In this document: positions 8,770 through 16,140 of the stretch, piece after piece
Position numbering within the stretch: position 1 is the stretch's first letter
Layout: each line of letters starts with the position of its first letter
Notes under the pieces: model-generated
Database searches by the model: none
What the model saw: only the letters and a program-made list of their open reading frames with translations
Told to the model about the DNA's origin: nothing
Position numbers and translations under genes: made by a program
Assembly (NCBI GenBank): GCA_021295815.1
Contig: JAGWBQ010000012.1
Location: 1-64,000, forward strand
Source: Gemmatimonadota bacterium
GTDB lineage: Bacteria > Gemmatimonadota > Gemmatimonadetes > Longimicrobiales > Gaopeijiaceae
Direction: 5' to 3'
DNA: 64,000 bases

Positions 8770-9882
8770 TCAGCCGGTCTTCCTGTATTTCCTGAGCATG
8801 CGCGGCCCCACCTCGGCGGCATATACGTCGCCGTTGGCGTCGGTGGCCACGCCTTCTCCGCCGCTCGTGGGTGAGCTGTCCTGGTCTTCGACGGGATCCG
8901 CAATGAAGTCGGTAACCCAGCCGTCCGCCGCGCTTCCGATGTAGATGCCCCGCCGCCATCCCGGGTTCCTAGCCGCATTGGACTCGGAGTCGGTTGCGAA
9001 AAGCACGTCGGCGTCGTCGATGTAGAGCCCGCTCGGCCTTCCGAACTGCGTCCAGGTGTGGAGGTGGTTCCCGTCCTGGTCGAAGATCTGGATGCGGCTG
9101 TTGCCGCGATCACCGACGAAGAGCCTGCCCTGCGAGTCCATGGCGAGGGCGTGAGGGTCGCGGAACTCACCGTTCTCGCCGCCGGTTTGGCCCCAGGCGG
9201 TGATGAAGTCGCCTTGCGCGTCTAACTTCACGATCCGGTTGTTTCCGCCGGCGTTGTGGCCGTCCGCGACGAAGATGCTTCCGTCGGGAGAGACCAGAAC
9301 GTCGGAGGGCATGCGGAAGTGGGTCTCGTCCTCGCCCGGGACGCCTTTTTCGCCCAGCACCATCAGGACCTCGCCTGCGGGGCTGAACTTGACCACGATG
9401 TGCCCCCAGCCTTCGGGCTGCTCTCCGAAACCGACCGCATCGGTCATCCAAACGTTGCCCTCGGCGTCAACGAAAATTCCGTGCGGCCAGAGGATCAGCC
9501 CTGCCCCGAAGCTCGTCATGAGCGATCCTTCGAGGTCGAAGCGCAGGACGGGATCCAGGTCCGAGTCGGCGCAGGTGTTGGCCCCGCAGCGCTCGCCCAC
9601 CCACATGGAGCGACCATCGGGAGCTGGGAAGACCGCGCTGGTGGCACCCCAATCGCGTCCTTCGGGCAGCGGCGCCCAGACTCCCTCGACCGCCCGGTAG
9701 GTCGAACCTTCCTCCAAGGCAGGCGGAGCGGCGCACCCCGAGAGCGCGGTCAGGAGCAGGAGCACGCTCGGTGCTGCGAGCGCCGACCTGTTGCAAGGAG
9801 GGTGGACGTCGAGCGTGTGTACGGGCCTGACCTGCGGTGCGGGCCTGACCTGCGATAGGGGAGGGGACTGCGGTGCTGGCAT
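8770..9882 (-). CDS. NHL-repeat lipoprotein, amidating-lyase-like propeller
   Basis: A 370-residue protein from ATG at 9882. A hydrophobic stretch at about 35-49 ends in LSGC, a lipobox, although roughly 30 residues precede it, so the true start may be internal. The propeller repeats read GIFVDAEGNVWMTDAVG, DVLVSPDGSIFVADGHN, ALAMDSQGRLFVGDRGNSRIQIFDQDG and GVATDANGDVYAAEVG. The layout resembles the peptidyl-hydroxyglycine amidating lyase branch of NHL proteins, but a lyase function is not claimed. The 5' end contains a 14-base direct repeat (CTGACCTGCG-type) that doubles the QVRP motif. Confidence 0.75.
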   Translation of the reverse strand: MPAPQSPPLSQVRPAPQVRPVHTLDVHPPCNRSALAAPSVLLLLTALSGCAAPPALEEGSTYRAVEGVWAPLPEGRDWGATSAVFPAPDGRSMWVGERCGANTCADSDLDPVLRFDLEGSLMTSFGAGLILWPHGIFVDAEGNVWMTDAVGFGEQPEGWGHIVVKFSPAGEVLMVLGEKGVPGEDETHFRMPSDVLVSPDGSIFVADGHNAGGNNRIVKLDAQGDFITAWGQTGGENGEFRDPHALAMDSQGRLFVGDRGNSRIQIFDQDGNHLHTWTQFGRPSGLYIDDADVLFATDSESNAARNPGWRRGIYIGSAADGWVTDFIADPVEDQDSSPTSGGEGVATDANGDVYAAEVGPRMLRKYRKTG

Positions 9883-10036
9883 GGCTGCGGATCGAAAGGT
9901 GGCCCGGTAGCGGAACCAGGCGATGTCGTTACGGGCGGAAGGAAAAGGTACGGCAGCTCGGAGAAGAATGCCAGAGCGGTTCGGGCAGCCGTTCCGGGTT
10001 GGGCCGTGATTGACGTGGTAGTTCCGTCGTCGGCCC

Positions 10037-11413
10037 TCAGCGATCCTCGGGCCGGTTCGTGGACGACGGGACCGTCGGCGATTCGTGTTCGGATCCCAGG
10101 ATCCGTAGCCGTCGGAACGCCAGTTGCAGGGCGAAGGCTGCCGCCGCCGAGAGAACGATCAGGAGCAGCCAGCGGGTCATCAGGTCACCCCCGTCGCCAC
10201 CGGTCGGCGCGGAGTAGTCGACCCTGAGAAGGGTCTCGCCCCGGTCGAGCATCCAGTGCCAGCCGGTGTGCGCGAGGGCTGCCGATATGATGATCGCTCC
10301 GCCGACCGCGGGCACGATGCGGAAGAGAAGCGCGAGCGTCGGCACCAGCACGAGCAGGACCGCGATCTGGCCCAGCTCCACCCCCACGTTGAACGCCAGC
10401 AGCGAGGTGAAGAGGTGCGATCCCGCGAACTGGAGCGACTCGGAGAGGGCGAACGAGAACCCGAATCCGTGCACCAGTCCGAAGCCGAAGGCCATGAGCC
10501 AGCGCCGCCGCGACCTCGTCCCCAGAATGTTCTCGAAGGCCATGAAGACGATCGAGAGAGCGATGAGCGTCTCGATCAGCACCGGGAACCAAAGCGCTTC
10601 GGGAACCAGCCCGAAGGCGGAGGCGACCAGGGTGATGGAGTGCGCGGCCGTGAAGGAGGTCACCACCGAGATCAGCGGAAGCGCCCTTCGAACCGGGAGC
10701 ACGAGGCAGAGGAGGAAGAGAAGATGATCGATTCCGTCGAGGATGTGAAAAAAACCGGAGAGGGTGAACACACCTGCCGCTTCCCACCAGTGCGGGTCGA
10801 GGCGGACCGGACCCGGGTCGCCCTTGTAGCTGAAGGGCCGGACCGAGCCGTCGGGCAGAATGAAGCGCAGCACTGTCTGCGTGCGCAGGGCCAGATGCGC
10901 GAGGCGGGCGTCCAGAGTGAGCCGGGCCTCCTGGCGGGCCGGCGCTTCGAAGAGGATGTCGAGCATGGCCTGGGCCGGCGGCAGTTCGGCCTGTTCGTCG
11001 AGCGGGGGGCCGAGCACCTGCCGGTATGCTCTTTCGAAGGTCGTGAAGGCTCGGTCTCCGGGCGCGGAGATGCGGGTCGCCACCAGACTCAAGCCGGGCA
11101 CCGGGTCCCCGTCCTCGTAAAGAGTGAGGTAGGGCGCGATCCACTGACGCGCGGCATCTTCGGCCAGCGACGCGGCCTCCGAGAGCTCGAGATAGCCGGG
11201 CTCTCGGGTCGGAAATTCGTAGTCGCGCATCGCCGCGAGGGGCACCCTGGCAAGCACGCGCACTCTGCCTTCGCCGTGGGTTACGAAGGCCTGGACAGTT
11301 ACGTCGGCCGGTATCTCGTGCGCTTCCGGCCACGCAGGGAGGAGGAGAACCATGGCAACAACCGACGCTGCGGTCAGCCGACCCCGGCCGCCGGTTCGCG
11401 TCCGTCCGGTCAC
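10037..11413 (-). CDS. HupE/UreJ family membrane protein with large extracytoplasmic domain
   Basis: A 458-residue protein from GTG at 11413. A signal-like helix (ASVVAMVLLLPAWPEAHE) precedes about 180 residues of beta-rich extracytoplasmic domain. The membrane part follows, with GFFHILDGIDHLLFLLCLVLPV, SFTAAHSITLVASAFG, FGFGLVHGFGFSFAL and FNVGVELGQIAVLL. The His/Asp-containing helices (HILDGIDH, AAHS, LVHGFG, NVGVE) are the HupE/UreJ_2 signature, a group linked to nickel or cobalt movement. No hydrogenase or urease genes lie nearby, so the metal role is only inferred. It is divergent from the threonine dehydratase gene. Confidence 0.8.
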   Translation of the reverse strand: MTGRTRTGGRGRLTAASVVAMVLLLPAWPEAHEIPADVTVQAFVTHGEGRVRVLARVPLAAMRDYEFPTREPGYLELSEAASLAEDAARQWIAPYLTLYEDGDPVPGLSLVATRISAPGDRAFTTFERAYRQVLGPPLDEQAELPPAQAMLDILFEAPARQEARLTLDARLAHLALRTQTVLRFILPDGSVRPFSYKGDPGPVRLDPHWWEAAGVFTLSGFFHILDGIDHLLFLLCLVLPVRRALPLISVVTSFTAAHSITLVASAFGLVPEALWFPVLIETLIALSIVFMAFENILGTRSRRRWLMAFGFGLVHGFGFSFALSESLQFAGSHLFTSLLAFNVGVELGQIAVLLVLVPTLALLFRIVPAVGGAIIISAALAHTGWHWMLDRGETLLRVDYSAPTGGDGGDLMTRWLLLIVLSAAAAFALQLAFRRLRILGSEHESPTVPSSTNRPEDR

Positions 11414-11563
11414 CGGTTCACGCTCTTTTCGTATTGCGAATGCACATCATCCGAATCCCGGTGCGTCCGATTAATTTCCCGAGAGCCTCCCTTCCAAGAT
11501 TCAGGAGCCCGTCTTGATCCGCAACCGACCCCGCTACCGCCGCCGCTCGATGGAGGGCTGTCG

Positions 11564-12781
11564 GTGAACGCGCTTCGTTTCGAAGATGTCGTCCGCGCCG
11601 GCCGGCGCATCCGCGATGGCGTGGTCACGACGGAATGTTCGCGCTCGCTCGGGTTCCCGGAGGCGGATTTCGGTCGCGTCCGCTTCAAGACCGAATTCAG
11701 GCAACGCACAGGCTCGTTCAAGGACCGAGGAGCCCTTAACAGGCTTCTCCTTCTCGATCCGAACGAACGCCGGGTCGGAGTGGTCGCAGCCAGCGCAGGG
11801 AACCACGCGCAGGCCCTAGCCCACCATGCGGCTCTGCTGGGGATCCCGTGTACCATCGTGATGCCCGAAGGCGCTCCGCTCATCAAGGTCACCCGGACTC
11901 GCGCCTACGGGGCTCGCGTCATCCAAACCGGCGAGACCCTGACCGACGGCCTGGCGAGCGTGAAGAGGCTCGTGGATCGGGAAGGGCTGACGCAGATTCC
12001 CGCCTTCGACGATCTTCGGGTCATGGCGGGCCAAGGGACGATGGCGCTCGAGATCCTGGACCAGACGCCCGACACCGACACCGTCATCGTACCTGTGGGC
12101 GGCGGAGGCATGATCTCGGGAGTCGCCACGGTCGTGAAGACCTTGAAGCCGGAGGCCCGCGTCATCGGAGTGGAGGCGGCCGCGTCGCCAGGCGCAGTCG
12201 CTTCCCTCGCAGCCGGGAAACCCGTCCACCTGGAGAGCTCCGACACTCTCGCCGACGGTATCGCCGTGAAGCGCATCGGCGATCTGAGCTTCCCGATCAT
12301 TCGGGATCTCGTTGACGAGATGGTCGTGGTCGACGAGGAGGAGATCGTACGCGCCATCTTCTTTCTGATGGAGTCGGAAAAGATGGTGGTCGAGGGTGGC
12401 GGCGCGGTCGGGGTGGCGGCGCTACTGACCGGCAAGGTACGCCCCAAACCGGAAGACGACACCGTGGTCGTGCTCTCGGGCGGAAACATCGACATGAACG
12501 TGGCTTCCAAGATCATCGACCGCGGTCTCTGGGCCGACGGACGACTTACGCGACTGGCGGTGGTGGTGCGCGACCGCCCCGGCTACCTCCACGAGGTGAC
12601 CGCCGTGGTGGCCATCGCGGGCGCCAACGTGCTTCACATCGAGCACACCCGCACCTTCGGAGACATCACGGTCGGGCATGTGAGCGTCGAAATGGAGATC
12701 GAGACGCGCGGACGGGCTCACGTGGCCGAGATTCTGAAGGAGATCAAGGCCTTGGGCCACAGGGTGCGCGAGGTGGCGTGA
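11564..12781 (+). CDS. ilvA: Threonine dehydratase (threonine ammonia-lyase) with ACT domain
   Basis: A 405-residue PLP enzyme converting threonine to 2-oxobutanoate plus ammonia, the first step toward isoleucine. GTG at 11564 is preceded by GGAGGG at 11552-11557, which fixes the start. The PLP lysine is in RTGSFKDRGA at about residue 50. Other family signatures are ASAGNHAQALA, the glycine loop VPVGGGGMISG, and SGGNIDMNV near the end of the catalytic domain. The C-terminal 75 residues (LAVVVRDRPGYLHEVTAVVA) form a single ACT domain, typical of the shorter TdcB/IlvA subtype. Serine may also be a substrate. It lies 29 bases upstream of a membrane protein gene. Confidence 0.93.
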   Translation: MNALRFEDVVRAGRRIRDGVVTTECSRSLGFPEADFGRVRFKTEFRQRTGSFKDRGALNRLLLLDPNERRVGVVAASAGNHAQALAHHAALLGIPCTIVMPEGAPLIKVTRTRAYGARVIQTGETLTDGLASVKRLVDREGLTQIPAFDDLRVMAGQGTMALEILDQTPDTDTVIVPVGGGGMISGVATVVKTLKPEARVIGVEAAASPGAVASLAAGKPVHLESSDTLADGIAVKRIGDLSFPIIRDLVDEMVVVDEEEIVRAIFFLMESEKMVVEGGGAVGVAALLTGKVRPKPEDDTVVVLSGGNIDMNVASKIIDRGLWADGRLTRLAVVVRDRPGYLHEVTAVVAIAGANVLHIEHTRTFGDITVGHVSVEMEIETRGRAHVAEILKEIKALGHRVREVA

Positions 12782-12808
12782 AACATCGCTCACGGCCCAC
12801 GCGGCGCA

Positions 12809-13807
12809 TTGGGAGCCTTCGTGGTTAGGAGACCAACGGCCTCTCCACCGACCTCCGGCGGTAGCCGAAGTCTTCCGCGCTGGGCTAGTGTTACGCTCAA
12901 GCTCGCTCTGAGCTTTGCGGTCGGGTGGTTCTTGCTCGCGAGAGCCGGAAGTGATTTCGATATCGCCGAGTTACGGGAAGACGGTCTCTTGCTCGAAGAT
13001 CTGCGCTGGAGTTTCATCTCTATCGCCACGTTGTGCCAGTGCGTAGGGGTGCTGGTGGGCGCCACGGTTTGGGGCGGTGTGGTGAAGAGGATTTCGGGAA
13101 GAGGGCCACCCGTCTCGGTCGGCATGAAGATCTGGATGGTCGGCGGACTCGGACGATACCTGCCTGGCAAGATCTTCGGTGTATTGGGCATTATCGGGCT
13201 CGCTCGTCGCGCTGGCGTCGCCGCGGCCAACGCAGGCGCGGCGGTGGGGCTGGCTTCGTTTCTTGGAATCGTCGGCGCGGCCTTGGTCGGCGCATTCATG
13301 TATTTCGAGCTGGACTGGCGGATCGGCCCCGGACGGTGGCCCACCTTCGGACTCGTGCTAATCCCGATCGCTCTGCTCTACGTGCCCACCATTCAGGCAC
13401 GACTCCTCCGGCTTTGGTACCGTTTGATCCGAATGAACGCCCCGGAGACCGCGGCACGGCTCGGTATGCTCCGGTGGACCGGGGTCACCTTCGCCTCCTG
13501 GGTGGCGCATGCCGGGGCGTTCTGGCTTCTCGGGCAAGGGCTCGGAATCGGCATACCGCCGTTGATCGCAGGGCCCGCGTTCGCTCTGGCCTGGCTGGTC
13601 GGCCACGCCTCCCCTCTCCCGGCGGGGGTCGGCGTACGTGAGCTCGGTCTCGTCGGCCTGCTGGCCGGCCACGCCAACGAGGGAGATATCGTCGCCCTGT
13701 TGATCGTCGCCCGCGTCTGGTCGACGCTGGTCGAACTGCTGGTAACGCTGACACTGTGGCTTGCCGTCGAGTCCCCGAAGGTCGACCCGCAGGCCACCGA
13801 TCACTGA
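12809..13807 (+). CDS. UPF0104/lysylphosphatidylglycerol-synthase-type integral membrane protein
   Basis: A 332-residue polytopic protein. The TTG at 12809 was taken as start; GTG at 12821 is an alternative. About eight hydrophobic segments are visible, with GGLGRYLPGKIFGVLG after the second and SPLPAGVGVRELGLVGLL near the end. Both match the AglD/YbhN/LPG-synthase TM region family (UPF0104), where the P..G..G.RE motif is conserved. The family moves or modifies lipids and lipid-linked sugars, but the substrate cannot be told. No aminoacyl-transferase domain is fused. Confidence 0.75.
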   Translation: MGAFVVRRPTASPPTSGGSRSLPRWASVTLKLALSFAVGWFLLARAGSDFDIAELREDGLLLEDLRWSFISIATLCQCVGVLVGATVWGGVVKRISGRGPPVSVGMKIWMVGGLGRYLPGKIFGVLGIIGLARRAGVAAANAGAAVGLASFLGIVGAALVGAFMYFELDWRIGPGRWPTFGLVLIPIALLYVPTIQARLLRLWYRLIRMNAPETAARLGMLRWTGVTFASWVAHAGAFWLLGQGLGIGIPPLIAGPAFALAWLVGHASPLPAGVGVRELGLVGLLAGHANEGDIVALLIVARVWSTLVELLVTLTLWLAVESPKVDPQATDH

Positions 13808-13870
13808 AACCGCGTCAGGGGAGGTCGACGCACTGCGGACCGAGGCGATCCCGGTTCCCGGGCCGTAAGA

Positions 13871-14878
13871 TCAGCGGCCGAGCGAGAAGGTCCTGCGCAC
13901 ACCCGCGGTAAGCGTCCAATCGTCACCTAGTTGCGGTCCTTGGAGGTCGCGTGCGAGAGCACGACTCCATTCGACGTGAAGATGAGTGCCTGCGAAGATC
14001 AGGTTCAGACCGATGGGCATGACGACGCTCCTTCCGCCTTGGCGGCTCGGGTGCACGGTAGGGAGCAGGTCCGGATCCTGAAGCGCCGAGTCGTGCCCCT
14101 GGTGGCCGCCCCGCTGACTCGCCGCGATCCTGGTTGAAACGCCGATCCAGTCCCTCGGATGGAAAGCACCCCAAGCGGTCCCGCGAATTTCGCTGCCCCG
14201 CCTCCACCTTCTGCCATTGTCGCCGAGCGGCAGGCGGGCGCTCATCTGCAGGCCCCAGCTCAGCTGGTCGCCCAAACCGACCAGCGTAATTCCCGGAGCG
14301 ACATCCGTCGTCCCCGAGCCGATCTGCAAGGGGTATGGAAGCTGCACGGGGGGGCTCCCCGCCACGCTCCCCGCGTTGTCGATCGAACCCGTCGGTACGA
14401 AGACTCCCGCCTGAAGATGCGAGCGCAGATATCCATGCTGTCTGAGTCCGAGGAGGGCGGCGATCCAGAGGTCGCCGACGCCTTCGGCCTCGAGCGTAAA
14501 CTTCCCGTTTGCCCGAGTCACATGGTTGGCCGAGTAGCGCGAGTAGTTCCCGACCGCCGCCAGGGTGAGGCGACTTGTGGGCGCGTACATGACCTCCGCG
14601 GCGTGCTTCGCCTGAGTCATCGTGAGGGGTGACGCCTGGTAGTCGAGCAGCACCTGCTGGGTTGTGAGTCGGCTACTGCCCTGAAAGTTGTCGGCCAGAG
14701 TCCTGTGCTGGTATCCGTATCCGAATCTCAGCGAACCCCGAGGAAGAATCCTGTCGCCCGTGATGCCGGCCGGGACGTGGTGTTCGGTCTGCACCTGAGC
14801 TTCGCCCGCAGTCGGGAAAGGCAGGCAGGCGAGAAAAAGCGCGGTCGGAATCAAGGTAATTCGCGATGCCATATTCAT
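13871..14878 (-). CDS. Predicted outer-membrane beta-barrel protein
   Basis: A 335-residue protein from ATG at 14878 with a signal peptide (SRITLIPTALFLACLPFPTAGEAQ). Alternating polar/hydrophobic strands fill the rest, such as RGSLRFGYGYQHRTLADNFQ, RLTLAAVGNYSRYSANHV and HLHVEWSRALARDLQGPQLG, and the C-terminus reads TAGVRRTFSLGR. The pattern resembles transporter-like barrels of the phenol-degradation MetA/DUF3570-like group, but no family is certain. A longer start at 14968 exists, but it adds hydrophilic residues ahead of the signal peptide. Confidence 0.65.
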   Translation of the reverse strand: MNMASRITLIPTALFLACLPFPTAGEAQVQTEHHVPAGITGDRILPRGSLRFGYGYQHRTLADNFQGSSRLTTQQVLLDYQASPLTMTQAKHAAEVMYAPTSRLTLAAVGNYSRYSANHVTRANGKFTLEAEGVGDLWIAALLGLRQHGYLRSHLQAGVFVPTGSIDNAGSVAGSPPVQLPYPLQIGSGTTDVAPGITLVGLGDQLSWGLQMSARLPLGDNGRRWRRGSEIRGTAWGAFHPRDWIGVSTRIAASQRGGHQGHDSALQDPDLLPTVHPSRQGGRSVVMPIGLNLIFAGTHLHVEWSRALARDLQGPQLGDDWTLTAGVRRTFSLGR

Positions 14879-15028
14879 GTGTCCGTCAGGGGGCGTGGCC
14901 AGGTGTTCAAGGGTCGTGAGATCCGGATCGAGCCGTTCGGATCTCGCCTTCCAGCGGTTGCGGTGCACCGGAACCGAATCAAACTACCAAGGTTTAAGGC
15001 TGCGGCAACCTACACCAACCGGACCACC

Positions 15029-15517
15029 ATGGACCCTAAGCTCCTGCTTCCCGAATTTGACCACGAAATCGCAAGCACCCTTCGCATGCTCGAAGCTCTT
15101 GCCGACGACCATCTCTCCCACAAGCCCCACCCTGACGCCTGGTCGACCCGCGATCTCGCCACGCACGTCGCGACCGTGCCGAGCTGGACGAGGCCGACCT
15201 TCGAGCAGGACGAGTACGACGTCGGAGGGTCCGGTCTCGAGTCGGAGACCCTCACAGCGGCCCAGATCGTCGAACGCTTCAACGCCAACGCCGCCGACGC
15301 CCGTGCCGCCATCGAGGAGACCTCGGCGGAGACCCTGGCCGAGACCTGGACGCTGAGGAGCGGCGAGCAGGTCCACTTCTCCATGCCCAAACTCACCGTT
15401 TACCGCTTCTTCGTGATGAACCACCTGATCCATCATCGAGGTCAGATCGGCGTCCACCTCCGAACTTGCGGACTCAGGGTACCAGGCATGTACGGACCCT
15501 CCGCCGACGAGATGTAG
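15029..15517 (+). CDS. DinB/YfiT-like four-helix metalloprotein
   Basis: A 162-residue protein from ATG at 15029. It has the DinB-type helical bundle: a first-helix start with EIASTLRMLEALADDHLSHKP, a metal histidine in RDLATHVATVP, and the C-terminal pair in MNHLIHHRGQIGVHLR. Three histidines in this arrangement bind a divalent metal in DinB proteins, some of which are thiol (bacillithiol or mycothiol) transferases. The specific role is unknown. It is convergent with the thioesterase gene, with only 21 bases between. Confidence 0.82.
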   Translation: MDPKLLLPEFDHEIASTLRMLEALADDHLSHKPHPDAWSTRDLATHVATVPSWTRPTFEQDEYDVGGSGLESETLTAAQIVERFNANAADARAAIEETSAETLAETWTLRSGEQVHFSMPKLTVYRFFVMNHLIHHRGQIGVHLRTCGLRVPGMYGPSADEM

Positions 15518-15538
15518 CGGGCTTCCAAACGAAAAAAG

Positions 15539-16000
15539 CTACCAGCACCGTGCAGCGGGGTGATCGTCCTTGACCGCGATGAAGAGACCGGTGCAGGTGG
15601 CGGTCACCCTTCCTTCCGAAAAGATCTTAGCCTCGACAGTGACCCGGCGTCCCTTGATCTCGATTGCACGGGCCTCAAGGCGCACCTCGACACCCACCGG
15701 CGTCGGTCGCAACAGGCGCACGGAGTACTCGGCGGTCACGGTGACTCCCGGCTTCTCCGCTCCGGTCGATCGCATGCGGCCGTAAGCGGCGGTCCAGTTG
15801 GAGTGGCAGTCCAGCAGGGTGCCGATGATCCCCCCGCAGAGGACTCCGGGGAAGGCCCGATGGTGTTCTTCCGAAGTCCATGCCGCCACCACGACCTCTC
15901 CTTCCGGGCGGCTGCGCAAACCGAGGCCGGCTCGGTTCGAGGGTCCGCAGCCGAAACAGCTCGACTTCGGGGCATATCTCTCTTGCAGGTATTCGGTCAT
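15539..16000 (-). CDS. PaaI-type hotdog-fold thioesterase
   Basis: A 153-residue protein from ATG at 16000. The N-terminus contains CFGCGPSNRAGLGL, a signature of a PaaI-like subgroup. The hotdog helix follows in FPGVLCGGIIGTLLDCHSNWTA (about residues 45-65), then strands such as VTAEYSVRLLRPTPVG and RRVTVEAKIFSEGRVTATC. It probably hydrolyses an acyl-CoA. The substrate is unknown and no pathway partner is adjacent. Confidence 0.82.
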   Translation of the reverse strand: MTEYLQERYAPKSSCFGCGPSNRAGLGLRSRPEGEVVVAAWTSEEHHRAFPGVLCGGIIGTLLDCHSNWTAAYGRMRSTGAEKPGVTVTAEYSVRLLRPTPVGVEVRLEARAIEIKGRRVTVEAKIFSEGRVTATCTGLFIAVKDDHPAARCW

Positions 16001-16080
16001 AGCGGCGCTCTCCCGGCGGAATCGGATGGGTCCGTGGCGGATTCTAGCAGTCCGCGGCGAAACTCGCACTAGCACCGAGA

Positions 16081-16095
16081 GCGGCGAAGCGCCGC
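16081..16095. repeat. Perfect GC hairpin GCGGCGAAGCGCCGC
   Basis: A six-base stem with a three-base AAG loop in the gap between the divergent thioesterase and APC permease genes. A near-identical copy (GCGGTGAAGCGCCGC) spans the stop codon of the PIG-L gene at 3970-3984, and related GAAGCGCCG text follows the gene ending at 48793. No T-run follows, so a terminator role is doubtful. Confidence 0.5.
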
Positions 16096-16140
16096 GCCGG
16101 CTCAGAGAACTTGCACACGGTAGCCCGGAGTGGTTAGCAT

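Noticed and set aside
10124-11563. Long N-terminal extension of the threonine dehydratase frame
   Set aside because: It runs antisense through the HupE-like gene, is Arg/Glu-rich, and the strong GGAGGG plus GTG at 11564 fixes the start.
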